64,000 bases of DNA from Maridesulfovibrio ferrireducens (GCF_900101105.1 NZ_FNGA01000001.1:372001-436000), one strand, 5' to 3'; counted from the stretch's first letter, positions 1-9,747 are shown. Made by a program: numbers and translations. Notes: generated by a model from the sequence alone, not told the origin.

Positions 1-41
1 TTACTGGAACCGAATATCGTCGAAACTATGGCGTTAAACAT
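1..41 (-). CDS. secA: Probable SecA N-terminus (cut by window edge)
   Basis: Only 13 codons are visible, reading MFNAIVSTIFGSS from an ATG at 39-41 on the minus strand. A short hydrophobic start followed by I-F-G-S-S resembles how SecA proteins begin (…FGSxNDR…). The ATG directly follows a TAA that closes an upstream open frame (42-44). SecA would be the cytoplasmic ATPase of the Sec translocase. The assignment rests on very few residues and could be wrong. Confidence 0.4.
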   Translation of the reverse strand, partial: MFNAIVSTIFGSS

Positions 42-119
42 TTAATATCCTTTTTTCTCGGCGGCGATTCCCGCGTATTTTTCTTCAATGAAAACGAGCA
101 ACTGTTCCCAAATAAGTCT

Positions 120-1256
120 TTATTCCAAAATATCAAGCCAATGACCCGTAAAAAAATCAGCTTTTGCTAGAGTTGCAAGCTGAATAACGCAGGCTGAGCA
201 GCCCGTCAAAATATGTGCCCCGGGTGATACTGATTTTGTAAGCGCATCTATGCAATAATCTCCCACCTGCTTCGAAAGTTCAGGTGCGCCGAGCTGTAGA
301 ATTCCACCGAAGCCACAGCAAAGATCGCTGTTGACAGGCATCAACTTTTCACCCGCGACAGCTTCAACTAATGCCTGATCTGAATCCGGCTGAGGTGCAT
401 GGCAGGGTTTATGATAAATTACCTGCTGTGGACTGTTTTCTAAAAGTGTCACATCCGCATCAATCAACAAAGATGACAATGGAATGAGACATGAAACCCA
501 TTTATTATGAAGCTCTCTATCTCCGTCAAAATCGGCCAAAGAATACTCCTTAAGCCCTTTCAGGCAGGTAGTACAGAAAATGATGACAAGCGGAAAATTT
601 GAGTCCTTCCATGCTGTGATGTTGGCCTTTCTAGCCTTGCGTTGCCGGTCAAGCAGCCCGGCACCACCATAAGACGACCCGCAACAGACAAAATCAGGTT
701 TATCAGCCCTGACCAAACCTAGCCCGTCCATAAAACGTTCTGCCTTACGAGTCCAATCTCTGCGCGCATACCTGCCGACACAACCTTCAAAGAGTACGAC
801 TTTCTGCTCTTCAAATTTGATATCAGGAACAAGTCTGGCCCAAGGCTCAGGGCTTTTTGCAAAAAGAGCTTCCATTCTTTTTTTAGCAGAACCGACAGGC
901 TCCGGCAGATTGGCAGGAGAAAATTTTGATAAAGCTGCCACCATAGGCCAAATAAACCCGGGTTTCGAAAGCCATAAATCCCAGCAAGTTTGAGTAAATC
1001 CTTTAGACTCTGCTCTCAATGACGACACCAAATCAGGACCGGACATATTTTGTGGACAAATCTTTTCACACCTTCCACAAGAAAGACACATGGAGGCTAG
1101 AGACTTGAAATCTTTTTCATTTAAACCTTCGGAAGGATTCAACCCTTCCAAGAAAAATTTTGCACGCGGAGTCAGTTCTTCCCGCCCTGTAACCTTAAAA
1201 AGGGGACAGACTTCAAGACATTTACCGCACTGAACACAGCTTTTGGAGACAGCCAT
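120..1256 (-). CDS. D-lactate/glycolate dehydrogenase, Fe-S (CCG) subunit
   Basis: 378 aa. Two CxxCxxCxxxCP clusters near the N-terminus (CVQCGKCLEVCP and CLSCGRCEKICP) would hold two [4Fe-4S] centres. Two cysteine-rich CCG modules follow (CCGSSYGG and CCGFGGILQLG). This is the GlcF/LutA-like architecture that passes electrons from a flavoprotein to the membrane pool. Its start overlaps the stop of the FAD subunit by one base (TAATG), so the two are translationally coupled and probably form one 2-hydroxyacid dehydrogenase. D-lactate is the likely substrate in a sulfate reducer, but glycolate cannot be excluded. After its TAA stop the same frame stays open for 25 more protein-like codons (see finding). 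Confidence 0.85.
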   Translation of the reverse strand: MAVSKSCVQCGKCLEVCPLFKVTGREELTPRAKFFLEGLNPSEGLNEKDFKSLASMCLSCGRCEKICPQNMSGPDLVSSLRAESKGFTQTCWDLWLSKPGFIWPMVAALSKFSPANLPEPVGSAKKRMEALFAKSPEPWARLVPDIKFEEQKVVLFEGCVGRYARRDWTRKAERFMDGLGLVRADKPDFVCCGSSYGGAGLLDRQRKARKANITAWKDSNFPLVIIFCTTCLKGLKEYSLADFDGDRELHNKWVSCLIPLSSLLIDADVTLLENSPQQVIYHKPCHAPQPDSDQALVEAVAGEKLMPVNSDLCCGFGGILQLGAPELSKQVGDYCIDALTKSVSPGAHILTGCSACVIQLATLAKADFFTGHWLDILE

Positions 1257-2644
1257 TATACAGCCTTCCCGGGATTCATTATCTTCAACGGATCAAAAAC
1301 GTCTTTAATTCGGTGCATTAGATTTAATTCTGTATCACCAATCTGCATTCCGAGATAGTCTGCTTTCGTCAAACCAATACCATGTTCTCCAGATAGTGTT
1401 CCGCCAAGCGCCAGAGTGCTGCTGAATATGGCTTTTTTTGCCTTTAACGCATTATCAGACTGACCGGGAGCAGATTTGTCATACATCACACTGACATGAA
1501 TATTCCCGTCACCGAGATGACCGAAACACATAACAACAAGACCCAGTTTCTTACCGATTTCATGATAACTTTCAATAGCCTGTGCAACTTTTCCGCGAGG
1601 CACAGCAACATCTTCGCCCTGTTTATCAGGAGCAAGATTGAAAGCAGCAGGACTTATAACTCTGCGCAATTCCCACAAACGTTCCTGATCCTCTCCGCTC
1701 CCCTTTTCAAGGAAAGTAGTAGGCTCATTTGAAAGAGCTTTTTCAATCTGTCTGAGATCAGCTTCAACGGATTCACTAGAGCCATCAATTTTAAGAAGCA
1801 GCACCCCTCCCGTCTCTTCAGGCCAAGGTACATCAGAATGAAGTTTAAGAGCTTTCAACGTATTGCGATCCATAAGTTCCATAGCCGTAGGCAAAATACC
1901 GCACCCGAAAACAGCCTCAGCGCCTTTCAGACAGCCGGGTAAATTCTCGAAACCGATAAGAACAGATGCGGATGTTTCTGGAAGAGGAAGTAATTTAAGT
2001 GTCGCCTGAGTAATCAACCCCAACGATCCAGCGGAACCTACCATCAGCCTTGTAAGATCAAGCCCTACGACATTCTTATGCGTACGCCCGCCAGTGTGAA
2101 TTACCTCGCCTCCTGGAATAACAACCTCAAGGCCGAGCACGTAATCACGGGTAACACCGTACTTAACTGCCCGCATTCCACCGGCGCATGTAGAAATATT
2201 CCCGCCGATAGTTGAAATTTTAAGACTTGCGGGGTCGGGAGGATAAAATAATCCTTGTTTTTCTACGGATTTCTGCAAATCCGCAGTAATGACTCCGGGC
2301 TGAACCACTGCGACAAAATCCTGCGGATCAATATCTAAAATAGAATTCATCCCCAGCATGGAAACAACAACACCGTTCTTAACCGGAACACAGCCGCCGA
2401 CTTTATTTGTGGCTCTTGCTCGTGGATAAATAGGCATGCGCTCTTTCTGCGCCCAAGCCAGAAGCTCAGAGACCTGCTTAACAGAGTGAGGCTTAACAAG
2501 TGCAAGCGGCTTAGCATGCTTACGACTGGCATCAACTCCGCAAGAGAGAAGCTCTCCGTCCGAAAAGCCGCTTTCACCTTCAGGGAAAAGCTCTTTTAAA
2601 AACTTACGTTGTGCTTTGGATAATTTTTCTGGATAAAATTTCAT
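1256..2644 (-). CDS. D-lactate/glycolate dehydrogenase, FAD subunit (GlcD-like)
   Basis: 462 aa, normal length for GlcD/D-lactate dehydrogenases. The N-terminal half carries the PCMH-type FAD-binding fold, with GGNISTCAGGMRAVKYG matching the pyrophosphate-binding segment. The C-terminal half is the FAD-oxidase C domain, with FGHLGDGNIHVSV and SGEHGIG as the typical histidine-containing motifs. It oxidises a 2-hydroxyacid and hands electrons to the downstream Fe-S subunit. The ATG has a GGAGA ribosome site. The LysR gene ends 20 bases upstream on the same strand, so the three genes are probably one transcript. Substrate specificity is inferred from context, not from residues. Confidence 0.88.
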   Translation of the reverse strand: MKFYPEKLSKAQRKFLKELFPEGESGFSDGELLSCGVDASRKHAKPLALVKPHSVKQVSELLAWAQKERMPIYPRARATNKVGGCVPVKNGVVVSMLGMNSILDIDPQDFVAVVQPGVITADLQKSVEKQGLFYPPDPASLKISTIGGNISTCAGGMRAVKYGVTRDYVLGLEVVIPGGEVIHTGGRTHKNVVGLDLTRLMVGSAGSLGLITQATLKLLPLPETSASVLIGFENLPGCLKGAEAVFGCGILPTAMELMDRNTLKALKLHSDVPWPEETGGVLLLKIDGSSESVEADLRQIEKALSNEPTTFLEKGSGEDQERLWELRRVISPAAFNLAPDKQGEDVAVPRGKVAQAIESYHEIGKKLGLVVMCFGHLGDGNIHVSVMYDKSAPGQSDNALKAKKAIFSSTLALGGTLSGEHGIGLTKADYLGMQIGDTELNLMHRIKDVFDPLKIMNPGKAV

Positions 2645-2664
2645 TAAATCTCCACCGAAAAAGC

Positions 2665-3543
2665 TCAGGACTTCCAGACTTTTTCAACACAGTCAATCAA
2701 AGCTTTTACAATCGGGTCAGCCATGCGCTGCTTATGAAATCCAAAATACAATCCCACTTCGAGATACCCGCCGGGCCATATATAAAAAGACCCGCCTTCT
2801 TCCCCTTCGCGAGCTTCATCATCACGCATGACAGTTACCCCGTTTTCAAAACGCACCAAAGCATTATGTGCGTCCTCGCTGTCAGCTATCATAGATTTAC
2901 TGGCCTCAAGCCCGAGAGAATGAAATTTTTCGTTCAATTTCTGACTAAATGAACACTCGGCAGGAGTCCAAATCCACGGCAGTTTTGCAAGATCTTCCCA
3001 TTTGGCGTTTTCCATTTTATCCCGCCATGAAACAGGCCCTACAACCCTAAGCACGGTATTTTCTAAAATAATTCCTTCCATTTCATCAGGCGGATATACC
3101 GAATAAAAAAAGCCGCCCTCAATAGCTCTACCCACTACTTCACGCCGGATAGTCCATGTATGATTCTGAATAAATTGTAGGTTAAGGCCGGGATAATATT
3201 CTTTAATACACTTAATAAGCTGGGGAGTTCTTAAATAAACAGGTGAAGTCTGCAATCCCACACGGGCTTCTCCGGACACATCGCCGCGAAGAGAATTAGC
3301 TTCGGCCCGCATTTTTTCTACGGAATCAAGAACATCCTGCGCCCTTTTCAAAAGAACCTCACCTTCCGGAGTGGGAACCATTCCCTTGGGAGTACGCAAA
3401 AAAAGACATACATCAAGTTCTTCTTCAAGAGATTTAATATGCAGACTGATTGTCGACTGACTGGCATGAAGCCGTTTAGCGGCGCGGGTTAAATTGCCTT
3501 CACAAGCGACAACCACAAAGGTTTTTATTTGGTATAGTTCCAT
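2665..3543 (-). CDS. LysR-family transcriptional regulator
   Basis: 292 aa, standard LysR length. The N-terminal winged helix-turn-helix is clear (NLTRAAKRLHASQSTISLHI, residues about 17-36) and is followed by the usual LEEEL linker helix. The rest is a substrate-binding effector domain of the type I/II periplasmic protein fold. It is the first gene of the dehydrogenase cluster on the same strand, with 20 bases before the FAD subunit. It probably controls lactate or glycolate use and may autoregulate, since LysR genes are more often divergent from their targets. The effector is unknown. Confidence 0.85.
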   Translation of the reverse strand: MELYQIKTFVVVACEGNLTRAAKRLHASQSTISLHIKSLEEELDVCLFLRTPKGMVPTPEGEVLLKRAQDVLDSVEKMRAEANSLRGDVSGEARVGLQTSPVYLRTPQLIKCIKEYYPGLNLQFIQNHTWTIRREVVGRAIEGGFFYSVYPPDEMEGIILENTVLRVVGPVSWRDKMENAKWEDLAKLPWIWTPAECSFSQKLNEKFHSLGLEASKSMIADSEDAHNALVRFENGVTVMRDDEAREGEEGGSFYIWPGGYLEVGLYFGFHKQRMADPIVKALIDCVEKVWKS

Positions 3544-3724
3544 AATTCAGGCAGCTTATGTAATCTTCTTTAAATTTGTCCGAAATTGGTTTCAAGGTCT
3601 ATCGATAAACTTAAAGGGGGGGTTCTATTATTCCCGTTGGATAGAACGAAATAAAACAGGCATTAACAATTCATCAAGTTCGTGATTTTTTTTAAAATCA
3701 ACATCACGACAGAGGAGAATCGTC

Positions 3725-3883
3725 ATGGGAAACAGCGTCAGCACCTTCGTAATGGAAATATTAACTCCCGAAGACAGCATTTCAGGCTATAAAAGACTCG
3801 ATCCCGTAACCGGCACGATTAAACTATTTTTCTGGATCGGAGCTACAATGGCCCTCACCGTTTTAGTTTCGAGACTTCAGTAA
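3725..3883 (+). CDS. 52-aa single-span membrane microprotein
   Basis: The reading frame starts at an ATG preceded by a strong GAGGAG site (about 3711-3716) and ends at TAA 3881-3883. The product starts MGNSVSTFVMEILTPED, followed by a charged stretch and one hydrophobic segment near the C-terminus (IKLFFWIGATMALTVLVS). I do not recognise a family. A good ribosome site, sensible amino-acid composition and the absence of any other gene in 3544-3983 support it being real. It lies alone between divergent lysR and convergent smpB. Confidence 0.6.
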   Translation: MGNSVSTFVMEILTPEDSISGYKRLDPVTGTIKLFFWIGATMALTVLVSRLQ

Positions 3884-3983
3884 AAATTTCGCTCCTTGAC
3901 GGACGAAAGATTACTATCCCATACCCTACTTTATCCACCTACCGGCAAGGGGTGGTAAAAGTTTTTACGGCTCGTCCGCTAGA

Positions 3984-4451
3984 TCAATATTTGGCTAGCT
4001 GGCGGGCCGTGTCTTTTGCTATATCACGCCTTTTCAGTTCTTCTTTACGACTATGAACATTCTTACCTTTGGCAAGAGCTATCTGTAATTTAATTTTGCC
4101 GTTAGAAAAATAAAGGCTCACAGGAATTACAGTCAGCCCTTTCTGCTCGGACTTTGCCTGTAGTTTTATAATTTCATGATCATGCAGCAACAGCTTACGA
4201 GAACGGTCCGGGTCATGTTGCAAATGCCCTGCGTGATCATAAGGGGCAATGTGAATGCCCACCAGCCACGCTTCGCCGTCTTTAAAATTTATATACCCGT
4301 CATTAAAACTGATCTGCCCTTGGCGCAGAGATTTAACCTCTGTTCCCACAAGTACAAGACCTGCTTCCAAAGTCTCTATAAAATCATAATTTCGACGAGC
4401 AATCTTATTCCGTGCGATGGAAGAAGGGCTTTTCTTTTTAGCTTTAGCCAT
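3984..4451 (-). CDS. smpB: SsrA-binding protein SmpB
   Basis: 155 aa, standard size. It reads as SmpB throughout: [20 protein letters not shown] at the N-terminus, [18 protein letters not shown] in the OB core, and a basic C-terminal tail ([20 protein letters not shown]) that mimics the tRNA anticodon arm in the ribosome. It binds tmRNA and is needed for trans-translation of stalled ribosomes. The gene lies 8 bases after ptsI on the same strand and is probably cotranscribed. No ssrA gene was seen next to it. Confidence 0.97.
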   Translation of the reverse strand: MAKAKKKSPSSIARNKIARRNYDFIETLEAGLVLVGTEVKSLRQGQISFNDGYINFKDGEAWLVGIHIAPYDHAGHLQHDPDRSRKLLLHDHEIIKLQAKSEQKGLTVIPVSLYFSNGKIKLQIALAKGKNVHSRKEELKRRDIAKDTARQLAKY

Positions 4452-4459
4452 AATAAATT

Positions 4460-6244
4460 TTAACCTGCGATATCTTCATTATCCAGAAGCGAAGCAAAAA
4501 AGATTAGCTCTTCCGGATATTTTTTATAAATATTTTCAGTAACAAGACGGTTAATATGAGCAACCGTGCGACACTGCAGAACCTCTTTCAACAGCTGTTT
4601 ACATTCAGGCATTCCAAGTTGACGTAAAATTCGCTTAATTCCCGGAATTGCCTGCGGAGTAAGACTGAGACTGTCAATCTGCATACCCATCAAAATAGGC
4701 ACACAATACGGATCAGATGCGACTTCTCCGCACAGACTTACGCCTATCCCTGCTCTATGTCCCGCGTCAACAACATACTTAATGGAGCGGACTATCGCCG
4801 GATGCAAAGGCTGATAAAGATAAGAAACATGCGGATTAGTACGATCGATACCCAAACTATACTGAATCAGATCATTTGTTCCGATACTGAAAAAGTCGAC
4901 TTCCTGCGCCAAAATTTCTGCAATCATCACCGCAGCAGGAAGTTCAATCATAACACCTACCTGCATGTCATGATCGTACGGAATGCCTTCTGCCGTAAGT
5001 TCTATCTGGGCGCGGGCTAAGGCGGCTTTTGCCTGATGGACTTCTTTCAAACCGGAAATCATTGGGAACATGAGCGACACATTGCCATGCACACTTGCCC
5101 GCAAAATAGCCCTCAGCTGAGTATGAAAAAGTTCTTCATGCTTCAGACAAAACCTGACCGCTCTAAGTCCCATGGCCGGATTAGCTTCATCAAGCGGACC
5201 GAAATAAGACATAAATTTATCAGCACCAAGGTCAAGAGTTCTCAGAACAACCTTACGGGGTGACATAATAGCAGCAAGCTCAGTGTATTTTTCGCAAAGC
5301 TCTTCTTCATCAGGCAGACTGCTTCGGTTCAAATAGGCATACTCTGTTCTGAACAGCCCGATCCCTTCTCCGCCATTATCGATAACAGCTGAAACTTCTT
5401 CAAAAAGTTCAATATTAGCTAAAACCTGAACTCTGTAACCGTCTTCCGTTTCAGCCGGAAGATGACAACTTCTTATAATAGTGGCCTGATAACTTTCGAA
5501 TTGATTCTGTAAGTTGTAATAATGCTCGAGTTCGTCTTCATCGGGATCAACTAAAATTTTACCCGAAAGGCCATCCACAATTACAAGATCACCATCAACG
5601 ACGCAGCTTTCGAGTTTCTCAGCACCTACCAAAGCCGGGATATTAAGAGTGCGGGCTAAAATTCCGGTATGAGAAGTTTTACCGCCGAGAGTTGTAACAA
5701 AAGCCATAAGCTTATTGATTTCCAACTCGATGGTATCAGCAGGTGACAAGTCGTGAGCCATAAGCACTGCACGCCCCTGAATAGGGCTTACGCTCGCTTC
5801 TCCGCCTATAAGCTTAGTCTGAACCCTCTGAGCTACCTGACGCACGTCCTGCATGCGTTCACGGATATATTTATCTTCCAGCGCACCGAAAGTTTTATCA
5901 AGATCATTTACAGCCTTATCAAGTGCCCATTCAGCATTAATACAAAGATCATCAATATATTTTATGGCTCTTTTGGAAAACTTAGGGTCTTTGAGCATCA
6001 TCAAATGAGAATCAATAATGAGCTGATGCTCTTTGAGTTCAGCAGGAACTTTTTCACGGACAGCCGCAAGCTCTTTAACTGCTTCAGTAAAGGCATACGT
6101 CAGTCGCTCTTTTTCATCGGCAACCATGTGCACAGGCACAGTTTGTCGCGGCAACCTCGAGGAGATGCTGCGATTCAAAAAATAGGCTTTACCGATAGCA
6201 ATACCCGTTGAAACGGAAATGCCTGAAACGACTTCCCTGGCCAC
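4460..6244 (-). CDS. ptsI: PTS enzyme I
   Basis: 594 aa, within the usual EI range. The N-terminal phosphohistidine domain has the active-site histidine in [14 protein letters not shown]. The C-terminal PEP-binding TIM barrel carries [14 protein letters not shown] and [15 protein letters not shown] transfers phosphate from PEP to HPr in the cytoplasm. Its start overlaps the ptsH stop by one base. All catalytic landmarks seem present, so the enzyme should work even though only a partial set of PTS permease genes is visible nearby. Confidence 0.96.
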   Translation of the reverse strand: MAREVVSGISVSTGIAIGKAYFLNRSISSRLPRQTVPVHMVADEKERLTYAFTEAVKELAAVREKVPAELKEHQLIIDSHLMMLKDPKFSKRAIKYIDDLCINAEWALDKAVNDLDKTFGALEDKYIRERMQDVRQVAQRVQTKLIGGEASVSPIQGRAVLMAHDLSPADTIELEINKLMAFVTTLGGKTSHTGILARTLNIPALVGAEKLESCVVDGDLVIVDGLSGKILVDPDEDELEHYYNLQNQFESYQATIIRSCHLPAETEDGYRVQVLANIELFEEVSAVIDNGGEGIGLFRTEYAYLNRSSLPDEEELCEKYTELAAIMSPRKVVLRTLDLGADKFMSYFGPLDEANPAMGLRAVRFCLKHEELFHTQLRAILRASVHGNVSLMFPMISGLKEVHQAKAALARAQIELTAEGIPYDHDMQVGVMIELPAAVMIAEILAQEVDFFSIGTNDLIQYSLGIDRTNPHVSYLYQPLHPAIVRSIKYVVDAGHRAGIGVSLCGEVASDPYCVPILMGMQIDSLSLTPQAIPGIKRILRQLGMPECKQLLKEVLQCRTVAHINRLVTENIYKKYPEELIFFASLLDNEDIAG

Positions 6245-6561
6245 TACTTTTCCTCTCCAAATTTTGACTTAAACATTTCTTCCAGACAATCAAGAGCTGC
6301 GCCGGCATCAATACCGTCGGCCCTCAATTCAAGAGTGCTTCCCTGTGCAGCTGCAAGAGTCAGAATGTCAAGAATGCTCTTAGCATCCACTTCCTGAGAA
6401 TCACAAATAATTGCAATCTCAGCCTGAAAATTCTGAGCTTCCTGTGCAAGCCGCGCCGCCGGACGAGCATGCAGTCCCAATTGGTTAACTACAATAACAG
6501 TCCGGGCTACAGCGTTCTCCGAATCAGGGGAACCTTCCCGCAGCGCGCTATTCTCAATCAT
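6244..6561 (-). CDS. ptsH: Phosphocarrier protein HPr
   Basis: 105 aa from the ATG at 6559-6561, preceded by AAAGGAA at a good distance. A TTG at 6600 would give 118 aa but adds nothing conserved. The active-site histidine is in NQLGLHARPAARLA. The region of the regulatory serine is also recognisable (DAKSILDILTLAAAQG). About 18 residues precede the normal HPr start, a slightly extended N-terminus. HPr accepts phosphate from EI and passes it to EIIA domains. It lies between the IID gene and ptsI on the same strand. Confidence 0.94.
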   Translation of the reverse strand: MIENSALREGSPDSENAVARTVIVVNQLGLHARPAARLAQEAQNFQAEIAIICDSQEVDAKSILDILTLAAAQGSTLELRADGIDAGAALDCLEEMFKSKFGEEK

Positions 6562-6610
6562 TTTCGACCATTCCTTTATATCATAATTCTGCAAACGCAA
6601 AAGTCTTAAC

Positions 6611-7378
6611 TTAAATTAAGTTTATTAGAAACAAACTTGCTACTACAAAAAGAACTGCAATAACTTCTCTGGAAATCTTTCCGGTTGCGATCAACCACCC
6701 TAGGGAGCCTAATATTGCGGCTCCGCCATACCACTGGAAAATTCCCATACCCGAAGGCCATAATTGGGTCCAAATTATTAAAAGAACGAACGCATTAACA
6801 TATTTTAGACGCTCTCCCCAATTGATCAGATCCCACCTTTTCAGTTGATCCAAAAAACCGAGGCCCTTATATAATCCGCCCCAGAAAATATATATTTTAA
6901 AGACCTGTAAACCCACAAATGATATCAACCCGAGTAGCATAGCCGGAACAGTATTGCCAGCAAGCAAAAGAGATATCGTGGCTAACGCCCAAAAAATCAG
7001 GGCACTTCCGGCAAAGACAGAATCACCGATGGCAGAAAGTGTATAACTGGTCGTATTTTTAACTTTATTCAAAAGCAAAACCGGAAACTTGCCGTCTTTA
7101 ATCTGAATTTCCACAGCCAGAAAAATCGCAATCAACAGCGGAGCCCAGAACGGATGAGAGTTATAGTGCTTAACATAACGCTTACGAGCTTTAGACAACT
7201 CCAATGAATCCGAATATATAGCTTCAAGACCCGGTTGCATGGCGTAAGAAAAACCGATATTCTGCAATCCGCGGGTATTGAACCCCGCGCCGACAAAATA
7301 ACTGCGCAAAAAGCACCTGGCACAAGCCCGGCCTAGAGACTTTTTATCTTTTACTTTTTCACTCACGTCCACTTTCAC
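6611..7378 (-). CDS. PTS mannose-family IID component
   Basis: 255 aa. It starts with a cytoplasmic region typical of EIID of the mannose/sorbose family (LGRACARCFLRSYFVGAGFN, then NIGFSYAMQPGLEAIY). At least three or four hydrophobic segments follow in the C-terminal half. EIID works only with EIIC as part of the membrane permease. No IIA, IIB or IIC gene is present in this window, so partners must lie elsewhere or the system has changed role. It sits 18 bases after rsmI and 49 bases before ptsH. Confidence 0.85.
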   Translation of the reverse strand: MKVDVSEKVKDKKSLGRACARCFLRSYFVGAGFNTRGLQNIGFSYAMQPGLEAIYSDSLELSKARKRYVKHYNSHPFWAPLLIAIFLAVEIQIKDGKFPVLLLNKVKNTTSYTLSAIGDSVFAGSALIFWALATISLLLAGNTVPAMLLGLISFVGLQVFKIYIFWGGLYKGLGFLDQLKRWDLINWGERLKYVNAFVLLIIWTQLWPSGMGIFQWYGGAAILGSLGWLIATGKISREVIAVLFVVASLFLINLI

Positions 7379-7395
7379 CGTACAACTCGAACGAC

Positions 7396-8238
7396 CTAAC
7401 TATTTGTTTTTCTTTCAGTCACTTTTTCATAGACAGCTTTGGCTGTCCACCCCTGAACTCGATCTGCCACTCTTCGAGCTATAACTTTCGGTTTTTCACC
7501 TGACAACATTTCTTGATCTATGAGACGAAAAATTTCCTCTTCGCTGGCCGGACCGCTTATAACCGGAGGCCCCACGACGACCGTTATCTCGCCCTTAAGT
7601 TCAGCTGAAACATCTTCATGACCGGACAAGCTTCCTGAAATAAATTCTTCATAATCTTTAGTCAGCTCACGGCATATCACAAAGTCTCTGTCTCCAAGTA
7701 CTCTGTATGCCACTGCAAGAGTTTCACGCAGTCTCGATTTCCGTTCAAAAAAGACTATCGTTGCACCCGTTGCACCGTGAACTTCAAAAAGCTTAGTCAT
7801 CTGCCCGTCCTTGCGAGGCATAAAGCCCAGAAAAACAAACGGGTACGGAGGAAGTCCGCAAGCACTCAAAGCCGTAACAGGGGCACAAGGTCCGGGTACA
7901 GGAACAATCTTTACGCCATGTTCACGGCAAGCTTTGACAAGACGATAACCGGGATCACTCATAAGAGGTGTTCCGGCATCTGAAACGAGAGCAGCATTGC
8001 CGCCTTCGTCAAAAAATTCAAGAACCTTTGCTATGCGTTTTTCTTCGTTATGATCGTGAAGACTGATAAAACCTTTTCCCTTGATATCAAGATTAGTCAG
8101 CAGTTTTCCGGTCCTGCGAGTATCCTCGGCCAGAATAACATCTGCCGAAGCCAGAATCTTTCTTGCACGATCTGAAATATCACCAAGGTTGCCAAGCGGT
8201 GTTGCCACTACCCATAAAGTCGGAGATTTCGAAGGCAT
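7396..8238 (-). CDS. rsmI: 16S rRNA (cytidine1402-2'-O)-methyltransferase
   Basis: 280 aa, normal for RsmI. The start [18 protein letters not shown] and the segments EDTRRTGKLL and LVSDAGTPLMSDPGYRLV are the family hallmarks of this tetrapyrrole-methylase-fold enzyme. It modifies C1402 in the decoding centre of 16S rRNA. Its 5' end overlaps the 3' end of yraN by 59 bases, which fits their usual adjacency and suggests coupled translation. Confidence 0.96.
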   Translation of the reverse strand: MPSKSPTLWVVATPLGNLGDISDRARKILASADVILAEDTRRTGKLLTNLDIKGKGFISLHDHNEEKRIAKVLEFFDEGGNAALVSDAGTPLMSDPGYRLVKACREHGVKIVPVPGPCAPVTALSACGLPPYPFVFLGFMPRKDGQMTKLFEVHGATGATIVFFERKSRLRETLAVAYRVLGDRDFVICRELTKDYEEFISGSLSGHEDVSAELKGEITVVVGPPVISGPASEEEIFRLIDQEMLSGEKPKVIARRVADRVQGWTAKAVYEKVTERKTNS

Positions 8239-8602
8239 TTTTTATGTGCTCCGCGTTCATGCCGTTTCCGGCATCATTTACAATAACGAGATCAAAACGG
8301 CACGGTCTATGCCATAGGTCCATTGCCGACAAATAATGTGAAGCAGCTTTTACTAATTTACGGCATTTTGCAGGAGTTACCGCCTGCAGCCCTTTTTGCA
8401 CGGAATTTCCGGCTCTGGTCTTCACTTCTACAAAAACAAGATCACGTACACCGTCAGAATCAGCCGGACCATCGCAAACGATATCCAGTTCCCATTGATG
8501 CCAACGCCAGTTCCGATGACGGAGAGAAAAACCTCTGCACTCAAGGTAGCGAGCAGCAAATTTTTCTCCGGCCTCGCCGAAATCTAAATGCCGGGGAGAC
8601 AT
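8180..8602 (-). CDS. YraN/UPF0102 family nuclease-like protein
   Basis: 140 aa. It has the restriction-endonuclease-like fold motifs of the YraN family: [14 protein letters not shown], a central ELDIV (acidic residues), and LVFVEVKTR (the E-x-K of the nuclease core). The family's cellular role is not firmly established; a link to DNA processing is inferred. The gene overlaps rnhB by 19 bases and rsmI by 59 bases. The last roughly 20 residues lie inside the rsmI overlap. Confidence 0.9.
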   Translation of the reverse strand: MSPRHLDFGEAGEKFAARYLECRGFSLRHRNWRWHQWELDIVCDGPADSDGVRDLVFVEVKTRAGNSVQKGLQAVTPAKCRKLVKAASHYLSAMDLWHRPCRFDLVIVNDAGNGMNAEHIKNAFEISDFMGSGNTAWQPW

Positions 8603-9252
8603 AAACTCTCCTGCCCTGATTTCTTCTTTTCAGGAAGCACGCCTTTAAAAGTAAGCCGATGAATCAGACAGGGACCATTTTCCCGAACTGCATCCATATG
8701 AAATTTGGTTCCATACCCTTTATGAATAGCAAAGCCGTATCCCGGATATCTCTTTTCCAGCTTAACCATCAGGGAATCTCTAAAAGTTTTAGCAAGAATT
8801 GATGCGGCTGAAATTTCGGGGATTTTTTCATCACCTTTGATTATCCATTCCTGTTGATAACCTGCCACTCCATTAAAGTGACTTACCGGAATAGTCTTAT
8901 TTCCATCAATAAGCAAAATTGAAGGACGAACTTTAAGATGAATCACCGAGCGGGCCATAGCCCTGAATGTCGCCTGAAGAATATTTATCTGATCGACCAC
9001 CTGCGCCCGGCAAACTCCCAAAGACCAGCAGACCGCCTGTTTGCGAATTTGATCAGCAAGCACATCACGCGCGGCTTCACTGAGTTTTTTAGAGTCAGTA
9101 AGCCCCGGCAGATCATAATCAGCGGGAAGAATTACAGCCCCCGCCACAACAGGACCAGCCAGACATCCTCTGCCCGCCTCATCAATTCCTGCGATAAGTC
9201 CGGCTTCATCTGCCAGTCCCGGCAATATTCCGTGCAATAATCCTTGCGACAT
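8584..9252 (-). CDS. rnhB: Ribonuclease HII
   Basis: 222 aa. The catalytic D-E pair is in [20 protein letters not shown], with further acidic sites in ILLIDGNK and [14 protein letters not shown]. It removes ribonucleotides from DNA and RNA primers in RNA:DNA hybrids. It lies after rplS on the minus strand with an intrinsic terminator in the gap (9279-9326), so it should be expressed below the level of the ribosomal-protein genes. RNase HI is also present (37.5 kb). Confidence 0.96.
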   Translation of the reverse strand: MSQGLLHGILPGLADEAGLIAGIDEAGRGCLAGPVVAGAVILPADYDLPGLTDSKKLSEAARDVLADQIRKQAVCWSLGVCRAQVVDQINILQATFRAMARSVIHLKVRPSILLIDGNKTIPVSHFNGVAGYQQEWIIKGDEKIPEISAASILAKTFRDSLMVKLEKRYPGYGFAIHKGYGTKFHMDAVRENGPCLIHRLTFKGVLPEKKKSGQESLCLPGI

Positions 9253-9278
9253 CCTGATTGCTCCGTCGTAAATCCAAC

Positions 9279-9326
9279 AAAAAAACCGTCTGCTCCTGAA
9301 CCTTGCGATCCGGGAGAGACGGTTTT
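9279..9326 (-). terminator. Intrinsic terminator between rplS and rnhB
   Basis: A 10-bp perfect outer stem (9282-9291 with 9317-9326) continues after a one-base bulge into a CTCC/GGAG inner stem. Read on the minus strand it is followed by seven T residues. It lies downstream of rplS and upstream of rnhB, so it probably attenuates the downstream rnhB-yraN-rsmI part of the operon. Confidence 0.8.
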
Positions 9327-9399
9327 CAACTCGTAGTTGCGTACTCGGCCGGACAGATTGCCCGGATGAGTGAACCGCGAAGATTTAAATCTTCGGGTG

Positions 9400-9747
9400 C
9401 TACCAAGCGTTCTTTGATTTGATACGTGCTGCTTTACCTTTAAGGTCACGAAGATAGTAAATGCGGCTACGACGAACTTTACCCTCAGTAACAACTTCAA
9501 TACGTTCGATGTATGGAGAGTGTACTGCAAATACGCGTTCTACGCCGATACCGTCGGAGATCTTACGTACTGTGAAAGTTGAATCGGTTGTACCGTTACG
9601 GAAACGAAGAACAGCACCCTGGAAAACCTGAATACGTTCTTTTTCACCTTCGATAATACGAAGATGTACTTTTACGGTGTCCCCTGCTTTAAATGCAGGC
9701 ATATCAAGACGCATGTGTTCGCGTTCGATCTTTGTAATTACATTCAT
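9400..9747 (-). CDS. rplS: 50S ribosomal protein L19
   Basis: 115 aa, standard length. [47 protein letters not shown] and [18 protein letters not shown] are all L19 signatures. It lies at the 30S-50S interface. It follows trmD on the same strand, the classical rpsP-rimM-trmD-rplS order. An AAGGAG site precedes the ATG. Confidence 0.98.
   Translation of the reverse strand: MNVITKIEREHMRLDMPAFKAGDTVKVHLRIIEGEKERIQVFQGAVLRFRNGTTDSTFTVRKISDGIGVERVFAVHSPYIERIEVVTEGKVRRSRIYYLRDLKGKAARIKSKNAW

Noticed and set aside
3880-3983. Possible ssrA (tmRNA) next to smpB
   Set aside because: Neither the tmRNA ends nor a tag-coding frame was visible; the 100-base gap is too short.
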